Of a stretch of 64,000 bases of DNA, positions 17,603 to 24,951 are shown piece after piece (within the stretch, counting starts at the first letter, position 1; every line of letters begins with the position of its first letter). The notes under the pieces were generated by a model. The model was not told the DNA's origin, did no database searches, and saw only the letters and a list, made by a program, of their open reading frames with translations. Made by a program: the position numbers and the translations under genes. Source of the stretch: a bacterium (GTDB lineage: Bacteria; Acidobacteriota; Thermoanaerobaculia; Multivoradales; J023); contig JAAELT010000114.1 of assembly GCA_024226315.1 (NCBI GenBank), positions 24,113 through 88,112 on the forward strand, in the 5' to 3' direction.

Positions 17603-17653
17603 GAGACAATAACGCGCTGGAGACGATAACGCGCTGGAGACAATGATGCGCTG
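17603..17653 (+). repeat. 17-bp tandem repeat, three units, creating the proS start
   Basis: Three 17-bp units follow each other at 17603-17619, 17620-17636 and 17637-17653. Units one and two read GAGACAATAACGCGCTG with one difference; in unit three AATAAC has become AATGAT, which supplies the proS start codon. Each unit junction carries a GGAG ribosome-binding core. Confidence 0.85.
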
Positions 17654-19370
17654 GAGTCAGTACTACCTGTATACCACTCGGGAAGTCCCCAAGGACGCCG
17701 AGGTGATTTCACACCAGCTGATGACCCGTGCCGGCATGATCAAGAAGCTGGCGGCCGGTATCTACACCTATACGCCGTTCGGCTTTCGCAGCATCTCGAA
17801 GATGATGGCGATCGTGCGGCGCGAGCTCGATCGGGCGGGCGCCATGGAGCTGAGCATGCCCGCGGTGCAACCGGCGGAGCTGTGGCAGGAGTCGGGGCGC
17901 TGGCAGGAGTACGGCAAGGAGCTGCTGCGCATGCGGGATCGCCACGACCGCGACTTCTGCTTCGGGCCGACGCACGAGGAAGTGATCACCGACATGGTGC
18001 GTCACGACGTGCGCAGCTACAAGCAGCTGCCGATCAACCTCTACCAGATCCAGGTCAAGTTCCGCGACGAGATCCGTCCGCGCTTCGGGCTCATGCGCGG
18101 CCGCGAGTTCCTGATGAAGGACGCCTACTCGTTCCACGCCGACGGCGCCTCGCTGGACGCCACCTACCAGGACATGCGCGACGCCTACTGCCGCATCTTC
18201 GAGGCCTGCGGCCTCGACTACACGGTGGTCGAGGCCGACTCGGGCACGATCGGCGGCTCGTCGTCGCACGAGTTCATGGTGCTCGCGCAAACCGGCGAGA
18301 GCGCGATCGTGCGCTGTGACGAATCGGGCTACGCCGCCAACACCGAGAAGGCCGAGGCCGGTGAGCTGCCGGCGCCGCCTCCCGGCCCGGCCTCCGAAGA
18401 GACGCCGGATCAACCGCAACAGGTCGCGACCCCAGGTCTCACCACGGTCGAGGAAGTCGCCGAGTTCCTGGGCGTCGAGCCGAGCCAGATGCTCAAGACG
18501 ATGATCTACACCAGCGAGCAAGAAGAGCTGGTGGCGGTGGCGATCCGAGGCGATCGTGAGATCAACGAGGTCAAGCTGGCGAACCACCTGGACGTCAAGC
18601 ACCTGGCGCTGGCCTCCGAGGGCGAGGTCACGGGCGCCACCGGAGCGCCGGTGGGTTTCGCCGGCCCGGTCGGCCTGACCAAGGTTTCGAGGCTGATCGC
18701 CGATCATTCGGTACGCTCGATGTCCCGCTTCGTCTGCGGCGCGAACGCCGCCGACGCGCACCTGACGGGTGTCGAGTGGGGCCGCGATGCCGAGCCCACC
18801 GAGTGGGCGGATCTGCTGCTGGTCGGCGAGGGCGATCCCTGCCCGAGCTCGGGCAAGCCGATGACGCTCTCCCGCGGCATCGAGGTCGGCCACATCTTCA
18901 AGCTCGGCGACAAGTACTCGAAGTCGATGGGCTGCCAGTTCCTTAACGACAAGGGCCAGGGCAACCCGATGATCATGGGCTGTTACGGGCTCGGTATCGG
19001 GCGCACCGTGGCCGCCGCCATCGAGCAGGGAAACGACGCCGACGGCATCATCTGGCCGCGCCCCCTGGCGCCGTTCGAGGTGCTGCTGATCGCGCTCAAC
19101 CCGCAGGACGACGAGGTCCGGCAGGCCGCCGAGGCCCTCTACGGCGAGCTCCAGGAGCGGGGCGTCGAGGTGCTCTACGACGACCGGAAGGAACGTCCCG
19201 GGGTGAAGTTCAAGGACGCCGACCTGATCGGAGTCCCGGTGCGCCTGGTCGTCGGCAAGCGGGGCCTCACCGAGGGCAAGATCGAGTTCTCGTTGCGCGC
19301 CAACCCGCGCGAGCGACACTCGGTGGACGTCGCCGACGCCGCTGCCAAGGTCGGGGAGCTGTTGGAGTAG
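17643..19370 (+). CDS. proS: Prolyl-tRNA synthetase, bacterial type
   Basis: Charges tRNA-Pro with proline in the cytosol. The 575-residue protein has the bacterial layout: class II motif 1 near residue 60, motif 2 at KFRDEIRPRFGLMRGREFLMKDAYSF, a YbaK-like editing insertion at about residues 235-400, motif 3 at GCYGLGIGRTVAAAIEQ, and an anticodon-binding domain at the C-terminus. ATG 17643 and ATG 17646 are adjacent, both behind a GGAGA ribosome-binding site formed by the 17-bp tandem repeat. A strong GC hairpin follows the stop. Confidence 0.96.
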   Translation: MMRWSQYYLYTTREVPKDAEVISHQLMTRAGMIKKLAAGIYTYTPFGFRSISKMMAIVRRELDRAGAMELSMPAVQPAELWQESGRWQEYGKELLRMRDRHDRDFCFGPTHEEVITDMVRHDVRSYKQLPINLYQIQVKFRDEIRPRFGLMRGREFLMKDAYSFHADGASLDATYQDMRDAYCRIFEACGLDYTVVEADSGTIGGSSSHEFMVLAQTGESAIVRCDESGYAANTEKAEAGELPAPPPGPASEETPDQPQQVATPGLTTVEEVAEFLGVEPSQMLKTMIYTSEQEELVAVAIRGDREINEVKLANHLDVKHLALASEGEVTGATGAPVGFAGPVGLTKVSRLIADHSVRSMSRFVCGANAADAHLTGVEWGRDAEPTEWADLLLVGEGDPCPSSGKPMTLSRGIEVGHIFKLGDKYSKSMGCQFLNDKGQGNPMIMGCYGLGIGRTVAAAIEQGNDADGIIWPRPLAPFEVLLIALNPQDDEVRQAAEALYGELQERGVEVLYDDRKERPGVKFKDADLIGVPVRLVVGKRGLTEGKIEFSLRANPRERHSVDVADAAAKVGELLE

Positions 19371-19386
19371 GCGTAGCCGCAAGATT

Positions 19387-19414
19387 AGGCCCCACCCCCG
19401 GCGGGGTGGGGCCT
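19387..19414 (+). terminator. Bidirectional terminator between proS and the convergent gene
   Basis: A perfect 12-bp stem, AGGCCCCACCCC with GGGGTGGGGCCT, and a CGGC loop fills the 55-base gap between two convergent genes. It can fold on either strand. There is no long T-tract. Confidence 0.7.
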
Positions 19415-19425
19415 GCGAATGCAAC

Positions 19426-20220
19426 TCAGTCTACGGACGAAGGGGCCTCGGACGGCTCGTCGTCCGAAGGCGGCTCGTCGCTGGTGCTCGAAACGGCGCG
19501 CCGCACCCGGCGTAGCGCCCGACCCAGGCGGTCGAGCAGATCGGGGCGATCGGCCAGGAGGAAGAAGCCCTCGTAGATCCGGCGACAGGCCAGGTCGATC
19601 CGCTTCGCGTCGGCGAGGCGGGCGTTCCTGGTCTCGAGCGTCGTCTCCGCCTTGCGCTGCTCGAGCGCGACGGCGTCGAGGGCGAGGCGGAACGCCGCGT
19701 TGTCGGCGCCGAGCTCCGAGGACAGCCTGGCGGGATCGAATTGCAGGCTCGCGGTGGTCATCGCTGGGACGGCGAAGTCCGGATCCACGAGCCGCTGGAC
19801 GGTGTCCGCGGCCTGGCGCCACAGGCGCTCGCCTTCGCTGACCGGGGCCGTGAGACCCGGGCTGCCCAGGATCTCGGCGCTGCGCTCGGGGCCGAACAGG
19901 CCGGCGGCGAACCGCCGAACCTCCACCAGCTTGTCGTGGACCCGCTCGCCGGCCTCGTCCCGCTGCTGGCGGGGCTCGGCGTCGTTGGCGAGCTCTTCCT
20001 CGTGGGCCTTGTCGGCCGCGATGAGGCGCTGGGTCCCGCCGACCTGGACGCGCCCCAGGAGCGCGGCCAGCAGCGGAACGTCGGGCAGGGCCTCCTCGCC
20101 GCCCAAGACCTCGCGCAGCCGGTCTTCGACCACCGGCAGCGTGTCTCGAACGTGGGATTGTTCGACCGACCGGAAGACGGTGGACGCCTTCTGGCGGTCG
20201 ATACTCGGTATGGATGGCAT
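19426..20220 (-). CDS. Unknown helical protein, tandem paralogue A
   Basis: I do not recognise this 264-residue protein. It is charged, mainly alpha-helical and has no signal peptide. It aligns with the gene immediately upstream over most of its length. Shared blocks are LPDVPLL against LPDFTLV, DKLVEVRRFAAGLFGPERS against RKLVEIRRLLTSALGPKRT, LGSPGLTA against LGIEGPTA, and FDPARL against FDPAAI. The C-terminus is an acidic, Ser/Pro-rich tail (SSTSDEPPSDDEPSEAPSS). ATG 20220 has GGAGAAGAG upstream. The long upstream extension of the frame is the other paralogue read out of frame. Confidence 0.75.
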   Translation of the reverse strand: MPSIPSIDRQKASTVFRSVEQSHVRDTLPVVEDRLREVLGGEEALPDVPLLAALLGRVQVGGTQRLIAADKAHEEELANDAEPRQQRDEAGERVHDKLVEVRRFAAGLFGPERSAEILGSPGLTAPVSEGERLWRQAADTVQRLVDPDFAVPAMTTASLQFDPARLSSELGADNAAFRLALDAVALEQRKAETTLETRNARLADAKRIDLACRRIYEGFFLLADRPDLLDRLGRALRRVRRAVSSTSDEPPSDDEPSEAPSSVD

Positions 20221-20279
20221 GGTTCTCTTCTCCTTTGCAATTGGGATTGTGGATGCTGCGTTTCTCGGACTCGGGGCTT

Positions 20280-21083
20280 CTACATCGGCTCCTCCTTTCT
20301 CTTGGATCGGTTCGTGGTTTTCCCGGCCTTGCCGGAACGCGGTTCCTTGCCAAGACGGGTCCTCCCGGCGCGGCCGGGATGGTCGATGAGCTGGAGCTTC
20401 TCGGCCAGGTCCGTGCGGCGGATGAGCAGCAGCCATCCGCCGAGGATGGAGACGACGTTGCGGACACCGCGGCAGAGCTCGGTTCGCGTGCGGTCCCTGG
20501 CTTCGAGCCGCGCCGCGCTCGCCCTCCGGATCTCGTCGAGACGGTCGCGGGCCCGGCTGAGAGCGGCGGCCAGCGGCTCGAGGGCGGCGACGATCGCGGC
20601 GGGATCGAAATAGCAGTCGGCGCGCGGAATCGCCAGGCGCCGCGGATCGCGGAGCAGCGTCAGGAAGGCGTCTGCCTGCGACAGCAGAAGCGCTGTTTGC
20701 GAGTCGTGGGCCGTCGGGCCCTCGATGCCGAGAAGCTTCGAGGTACGCTTCGGACCGAGCGCCGAGGTCAGGAGCCGGCGGATCTCGACCAGCTTCCGGC
20801 GCAGCGCCGACGCCGTCTGACCTCGCCGGAACCGGGCCTCGCGCTCGTCGCGCCTGGCCTCGTCGAGCTCGTTCCGGCGCTCGCGCAGACGCCGCCCGCC
20901 CTGCCGGATCATGCGCGCCGGCAGCCGCAGGACCAGCGTGAAATCGGGGAGCGTCTCCCCGTCCCGCAGCCAGGGGCGCAGCCGTTCGCCGAGTTGGCGG
21001 CCGGCCTCCCGGGCGTGGGCGTCGATCAGTGTGCCGAGGCGTGACGCCGCCTCGATGACGATGTTCGTTCCGATGGTTGACAT
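20280..21083 (-). CDS. Unknown helical protein, tandem paralogue B
   Basis: A 267-residue paralogue of the following gene, 59 bases apart on the same strand, so probably one operon. It is helical and very Arg-rich (RRLRERRNELDEARRDEREARFRRG) with the core KLVEIRRLLTSALGPKRTSKLLG and a Lys/Arg-rich tail instead of the acidic tail of its partner. The opposite tail charges could allow the two proteins to bind each other; that is inference. ATG 21083 is used. The upstream 1 kb has no convincing gene. Confidence 0.72.
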   Translation of the reverse strand: MSTIGTNIVIEAASRLGTLIDAHAREAGRQLGERLRPWLRDGETLPDFTLVLRLPARMIRQGGRRLRERRNELDEARRDEREARFRRGQTASALRRKLVEIRRLLTSALGPKRTSKLLGIEGPTAHDSQTALLLSQADAFLTLLRDPRRLAIPRADCYFDPAAIVAALEPLAAALSRARDRLDEIRRASAARLEARDRTRTELCRGVRNVVSILGGWLLLIRRTDLAEKLQLIDHPGRAGRTRLGKEPRSGKAGKTTNRSKRKEEPM

Positions 21084-22058
21084 GTCTAGGGTCTCCTTTT
21101 CTTTTTGCTGATGGAGGACCGCGGCAGGCCGCGGCCCTCCACGAGGTCGGCGTACGGGTGGCTCGCAATCGGTGCCAGCCAGCCGAACGCGCAAGGGTGG
21201 AGGGTGACGGCGCGACGGGCCGGACCCCGGGAAGTCCGGACCCTGATGGGCCGGATCCCGGGCCGACAGAGATGCTCGCGCCAGCAGGTTTCTGGGGCGC
21301 CGCCGTCGTAGATTCCTGGTGGCGGCGCGAGCACCGCCTGGCCAGGTACTTTTTCGTGACCCTCTACTAATATAGACACCACAGGGCTCCAGAATGTTGC
21401 ACTTTGCGGAAGAAATTCTCCATGGGCGGCGCGTCGGCCCCGTGTCGCGGGGCCGGAAACCGGACCGCGGCGGCGTCCTCCGGGCTCGATTATGGTCGCG
21501 GTCGAGGAGCCGATTCTCCGCCCGGATCTTCCTCCTCGACCGCTGAGGCGCCGATGTCTTGCCGAAGCTCTCGGTGCTCATCCGGTGAGGCGTCGATTCC
21601 TCGGAGAACTCGCCGGCTCGCCGGGAAGATCGTCGAGGCCCGCGCGAGAATCGCGGGCTCGGCCGGGAAGGGCGCGCTCCGCTGCCCGAGCTGCCGCCGC
21701 TTTGCGCCCAGAAACGGGCCGATTCGTGGGTCGAGCCTGTAGTAGGGTCCCTGAATCGCGTCGATTCGCGTGTCGAGGCATCGGGCGGGCCCCAGAAACG
21801 GGCCGATCCGCGTATCGAGCCATCAGGCGGGTCCTTGAAACGCGTCGCGTCGCGCGCCGTGCCATCAGGCGGGTGTCTGCAACGCGTCGCATCGCGCGTC
21901 GAGAGATCAGGAAGGTGCCTGCGGCGGACCGATCCAATATTCTGGTCCCTCGGAGAGCCCTCGCCTTGGCTGTCCTGTTCGTGGACGCAGGAGGACTGCT
22001 GGTTGTGTCGGCCTGGCTAGCTGGCTAAGATGACCTTGATGACCAAGAGGAACTCCAG
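21084..22058. other. Non-coding stretch with repeats
   Basis: About 975 bases with no gene I can support. It contains two copies of GGGCCGGAYCCCGGG about 30 bases apart (near 21216-21264), a TATATT-like element at about 21370 that could serve the minus-strand paralogue operon, and the five-unit 42-bp minisatellite at 21708-21917. Open frames on both strands here are a by-product of GC-rich sequence and of the repeat period being a multiple of three. Confidence 0.6.
21708..21917 (+). repeat. 42-bp minisatellite, five diverged units
   Basis: Five head-to-tail 42-bp units at 21708, 21750, 21792, 21834 and 21876, with a partial sixth. In the plus frame they would read as 14-residue units such as PETGRSAYRAIRRV and LETRRVARRAIRRV. 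Neighbouring units are close but not identical. The frame is open on both strands, so coding cannot be judged from openness alone. Confidence 0.8.
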
Positions 22059-22364
22059 ATGACTTCTCTCAACGTGGCGGAAGCGAAGAAGAGGTTCTCC
22101 GACCTCCTGGGCAGAGTCGCCTACGGGGGCGAGACCATCCTCATCACCCGTCGGGGCAAGCCGATGGCCAAGTTGGTGCCTCTGGTCGATCAAGAAGCGG
22201 AAGGTGCGTCTGTCGCCGGCCGGGGGCGCCGGAAGGGCCTGGGCCGGGTTCCCGGTCTGCTCAGGCGCTACGCTCCGGCGAAGCCGGTTTCGGTCGAGGA
22301 CATGCGGCGGGCGATCGCTGAAGAAGCCGCGGCCAGGCACCTGCGGTCGACCGGCGACGGATGA
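22059..22364 (+). CDS. Phd/YefM-type antitoxin
   Basis: A 101-residue antitoxin. MTSLNVAEAKKRFSDLLGRV and GETILITRRGKPMAKLVPL match the Phd/YefM DNA-binding fold, followed by a linker and a C-terminal segment (VSVEDMRRAIAEEAAARH) expected to wrap the toxin. AAGAGGAACTCCAG precedes the ATG. The stop overlaps the toxin start as ATGA, the usual arrangement that keeps antitoxin in excess. The complex is expected to repress its own promoter. Confidence 0.88.
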   Translation: MTSLNVAEAKKRFSDLLGRVAYGGETILITRRGKPMAKLVPLVDQEAEGASVAGRGRRKGLGRVPGLLRRYAPAKPVSVEDMRRAIAEEAAARHLRSTGDG

Positions 22365-22756
22365 TCTCGCTCGACACCAACATCCTGGTGCGGTTGCTGG
22401 TCGAGGACGACGAAGATCAGGCCGCGACAGCCCGCGATCTGCTGCGTCGCTCGATCGAGGCCGGCGAGCCATGTCTGGTAACCGTCGTCGCCATTTGCGA
22501 GTTGCAGTGGGTCCTCAAACGCTTGTACAAGGTGTCCCGCGAAGATCGCGCGAGCGCGATCGAGGATCTCCTGCTCGACGATCGATATCTGATCGAGGAG
22601 TCCGTCACCGTGGGCGCGGCGGTCGTCCGCTTCCGCAACGGGAAGGCAGACCTGGCGGACTATCTGATCGGGCTGAAGAGTCGCTCGTTGGGTGCTGAAG
22701 AGACCGCGACGTTCGATCGGGCGCTGAGGGGCGAGGACGGGTTCCGGGTTCTATGA
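22361..22756 (+). CDS. PIN-domain toxin (VapC-type ribonuclease)
   Basis: A 131-residue PIN nuclease, expected to cleave RNA using Mg2+. The acidic residues of the active site are visible: Asp5 in MISLDTNILVR, Glu47 in VAICELQWVL, Asp97 and Asp100 in GKADLADYLIG, and Asp119 near the C-terminus (ATFD). It is coupled to the Phd-type antitoxin by ATGA. Pairing of a PIN toxin with a Phd-type antitoxin is common. The module marks the left side of the cassette array. Confidence 0.9.
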   Translation: MISLDTNILVRLLVEDDEDQAATARDLLRRSIEAGEPCLVTVVAICELQWVLKRLYKVSREDRASAIEDLLLDDRYLIEESVTVGAAVVRFRNGKADLADYLIGLKSRSLGAEETATFDRALRGEDGFRVL

Positions 22757-22844
22757 GGTTCGATCCCTCCACCTTGCCATGGGCGGTCTGATGGATTGAT
22801 GGGGTGTAGCGGGTCGAGTGAGAGGAAAGGTTGGACGGGTTCAT

Positions 22845-22971
22845 GGAGAACGACCAAGCTCAGCCGCCGGAACGCCGACGAAGATGACCACCTGACGCAC
22901 GAAGTTGCCCTCATGATATCGGTTGAGCTAAGGAAGCGGCGTTTCGGTCGGTCTGAAGCGATTTGTTGGGC
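22845..22971 (-). other. attC-like integron recombination site (cassette C end)
   Basis: Read on the minus strand: first core GCCCAAC (22971-22965), spacer AAATC, then GCTTCAG; a long variable middle; then CTGAGC, spacer TTGGTC and last core GTTCTCC (22851-22845). GCTTCAG has one extra T relative to its partner, the extrahelical base typical of attC. GCCCAAC is the exact reverse complement of the core GTTGGGC that begins the same cassette. The last core departs from GTTRRRY, so this end may be decayed. Confidence 0.55.
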
Positions 22972-23416
22972 GCGGTTCGCCGAATGCCTTGCGTTGGGTG
23001 ACGTGGAGAACAAGCGCGCGAAAGGTTCGCACTGGCAGTGTCTCGGGGTCCCAGCCGGACTCGCTTTCGGCGAATGGGCCGAAGGCAATTTCGCGGGCAC
23101 GTACGATGACAACTTCCTCGATAGCTTCCTCGACGAAAGACGACCGAGAGTCGGGTTGAGCTGTCGAGGCAAGTGCCGAGGGACTGAATCCGGGCAGGAA
23201 ATCTCCAAGCGTGTCATCCGGCCGGAGGCGCGAGAGATCGAGGTTGAACTGCCCCTCGTAGTGGAGGCGCAGTTTGTAGGCAACTCGGCTCTGCGACTCG
23301 CTTTCCCCGAAGAACCTACGCACGAATTCCCTGGCCGTGAATCGTTCTCGATCTCGCGGGAAAGAAGCCTCCTGCCTGAGTGCCATCCGGAGCCGATAGA
23401 TAGGGTTGACAGTCAT
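22928..23416 (-). CDS. Unknown cassette-borne protein (162 aa)
   Basis: I do not recognise this 162-residue protein. It begins MTVNPIYRLRMALRQEASF and has charged and aromatic residues in natural proportion (FVRRFFGESESQSRVAYKLRLHYEGQFNLDLSRL), with an acidic helical middle (SFVEEAIEEVVIVRAREIA). The ATG lies 28 bases after the core GTTGGGC that opens the cassette, and the last codons run into the attC-like site, as is usual for cassette genes. No good ribosome-binding site is seen. A plus-strand frame of 232 codons covers the same DNA but reads through both attC sites and looks like a shadow. Confidence 0.5.
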   Translation of the reverse strand: MTVNPIYRLRMALRQEASFPRDRERFTAREFVRRFFGESESQSRVAYKLRLHYEGQFNLDLSRLRPDDTLGDFLPGFSPSALASTAQPDSRSSFVEEAIEEVVIVRAREIAFGPFAESESGWDPETLPVRTFRALVLHVTQRKAFGEPRPTNRFRPTETPLP

Positions 23417-23443
23417 TTCACTCTACTCAGCGAGTCGAGAGGC

Positions 23444-23504
23444 GCCCAACGGCATAAAACTGAGCGGCGTACGTTAGTGCGGCCGCTCGAGTGAAGTGTT
23501 ATGC
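23444..23504 (-). other. attC integron recombination site (cassette B end)
   Basis: On the minus strand: core GCATAAC (23504-23498), spacer ACTTCA, CTCGAGCGGC, a 13-base loop, GCCGCTCAG, spacer, and last core GTTGGGC (23450-23444), a perfect GTTRRRY. The inner arms pair except for one extra C in the first arm. The stop of the preceding gene lies inside it. GCATAAC is the exact reverse complement of GTTATGC at the start of this cassette. Confidence 0.8.
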
Positions 23505-24151
23505 GCATCAACATCAACCCCTTTCTGAGGTGCGACATCAGCCTTCGAGAACTCCTCGACTCTCGTGACTCTCTGACCATCAGAGCTTACCACCTGCTCA
23601 AATCGTCGCGTAAGGTCTCGATGCTCAAACCAGCCGAAGACGCCAGTGAAGCCGAGCAGAGCCACAGCCAGCAACCCGGCTGAATACTTGATTGCAGGCG
23701 TGGTATTCAAGGCGTCAATTCCGTTTCGGACGAGGAGTAGATAGACGACCACAAGAACCGCCAATCGCGCGCCTCGGTGTAACCTCGCCCATCTCTTGCG
23801 GCGGGGCCAACCGGATCGGATATAGCTCTCTCTATCTATAAGATCGAAGAGACTCCAGCCCTCATTCTGGGCCTCAGCCCACCGCCTAAGCTTGAGCTCA
23901 GAGATTCGCAGGCTAGCAAGCGAGGAGGACCGCTTGCGACTTAGGGCACCAACCCACAAACCGCCTACCAGGTATACTAGTGCCGCCAGAAGGTACGCCT
24001 GTTTAGGTAGATCGCCGCGAAGTAGAAAAGTGACGAGTGCTAAGACGAGGGAGCCAACAATCTTTATAACCGTCTCCTGCGCAGCTACGCGAGCTCGATG
24101 TATCCCCAAAGCTGTTTCGTATTCCTTCATCAATAAGTCTACGAGATGCAT
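23474..24151 (-). CDS. Four-span membrane protein of cassette B
   Basis: A 225-residue membrane protein I cannot name. A helical N-terminus (MHLVDLLMKEYETALGIHRARVAAQE) precedes two membrane segments at about residues 28-46 and 51-69. A cytosolic region of about 55 residues follows, then two more spans at about 128-146 and 154-175 and a soluble tail. The last nine codons (HNTSLERPH) are the attC site itself. GGAAGAGG sits six bases before the ATG. It lies 30 bases after the HEPN-like gene in the same cassette, so the two are probably co-expressed. The layout recalls membrane effectors of defence modules, but this is inference. Confidence 0.7.
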   Translation of the reverse strand: MHLVDLLMKEYETALGIHRARVAAQETVIKIVGSLVLALVTFLLRGDLPKQAYLLAALVYLVGGLWVGALSRKRSSSLASLRISELKLRRWAEAQNEGWSLFDLIDRESYIRSGWPRRKRWARLHRGARLAVLVVVYLLLVRNGIDALNTTPAIKYSAGLLAVALLGFTGVFGWFEHRDLTRRFEQVVSSDGQRVTRVEEFSKADVAPQKGVDVDAHNTSLERPH

Positions 24152-24181
24152 GGCTGACCTCTTCCTGCACGCCGCTTCAAA

Positions 24182-24835
24182 TCACCGGGCCCCTGGATTC
24201 TCAAAGAACTCAGCCTCGCTCATTCCGAGAATCGGTCCGGCGCGATTCGGGCGCCACTTTCTGGAGACGGCGCTGTTGAAGCGATCTCTAACTTCGGCCT
24301 CTGTCTTGTTTCTCAGCCTCCCGACATAGTTCTCAAAGTGCCCTTCAACATACCTCAGAAACTCGCTCGGCCGTATAACTAGCGATTCAATCGAAGCGGT
24401 TGTGTCCAACTTGCCATTGACCTTGGGGAACGTCAAGAGCAATACTGCCGGATATGCTTCCGAGAACAGAATCTTCTCTCGGAAGAGAGCGTCGTGGAAG
24501 AAGCCACACCTGGCCTGGCTATAGAGAAAGTCCGCAGTCTTCTCAAGCACTGGCAGTTTGATGCCAGCGCCCGAAAAGACTTCGCTGAAGCCCGTGCGGA
24601 AGAATTTTTTCGATTGGCCCTTGCTGTCTTTTCCCGCTTTGAAGATAGCGTAGCCCTCGAAGTACGTCAAGAGGAGTGAGATCGACGCTACAAATCCATG
24701 CGGTAGACTCTGTAGCGCCTTCGCGGGTTCAATGAGCCAGTATCGCATCCGATCTTCGAAGACGTCTATCAGATCCTCGGTCGAGGCATTCTCGAACTTA
24801 CCGTCCGCGTAGTTGGGACTAATCCGGGTACTCAT
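24182..24835 (-). CDS. HEPN-like protein of cassette B
   Basis: A 217-residue, mainly helical soluble protein with no family I can name. It contains ARCGFFHDALF at about residue 110, an Rx4H arrangement like the RNase motif of HEPN domains, following long helices (LIDVFEDRMRYWLIEPAKALQSLPHGFVASISLLLTYFEGY). ATG 24835 lies 16 bases after the core that opens the cassette, with ACGGAAG upstream. Visible base composition is poorer in GC than in the flanking genome. A HEPN assignment would make it a candidate ribonuclease toxin, but one short motif is weak evidence. Confidence 0.68.
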   Translation of the reverse strand: MSTRISPNYADGKFENASTEDLIDVFEDRMRYWLIEPAKALQSLPHGFVASISLLLTYFEGYAIFKAGKDSKGQSKKFFRTGFSEVFSGAGIKLPVLEKTADFLYSQARCGFFHDALFREKILFSEAYPAVLLLTFPKVNGKLDTTASIESLVIRPSEFLRYVEGHFENYVGRLRNKTEAEVRDRFNSAVSRKWRPNRAGPILGMSEAEFFENPGAR

Positions 24836-24850
24836 TTGTAGCTTCCGTAA

Positions 24851-24912
24851 GCATAACGGCTTCGCATGAGCGCCGCGCACGCGCGCGCGCGCGCTCCATG
24901 CGTTGGTTCGCC
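24851..24912 (-). other. attC integron recombination site (cassette A end)
   Basis: On the minus strand: core GGCGAAC (24912-24906), spacer CAAC, GCATGGAGCGC, an alternating CG loop, GCGCTCATGC, spacer GAAGCC, last core GTTATGC (24857-24851). The arms pair except for one extra G in the first arm. GGCGAAC is the exact reverse complement of GTTCGCC that opens this cassette at 25978. The loop contains the alternating purine-pyrimidine tract at 24874-24894. Confidence 0.8.
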
Positions 24913-24951
24913 GTACCCCACCACTGGTGATTCGTAATCGTCGAAGCGGCA

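Noticed and set aside
21492..22028. Plus-strand Arg-rich frame across the 42-bp minisatellite
   Set aside because: Openness is explained by the period being a multiple of three; both strands are open and no ribosome-binding site or domain is seen. Kept as a repeat only.
22796..23494. Plus-strand frame of 232 codons in the cassette array
   Set aside because: Reads through two attC-like sites and opposite the cassette genes; no ribosome-binding site. The minus frame is better placed relative to the attC cores.
24874..24894. Alternating CG tract as an independent Z-DNA signal
   Set aside because: It is the loop of an attC-like site and needs no separate explanation.
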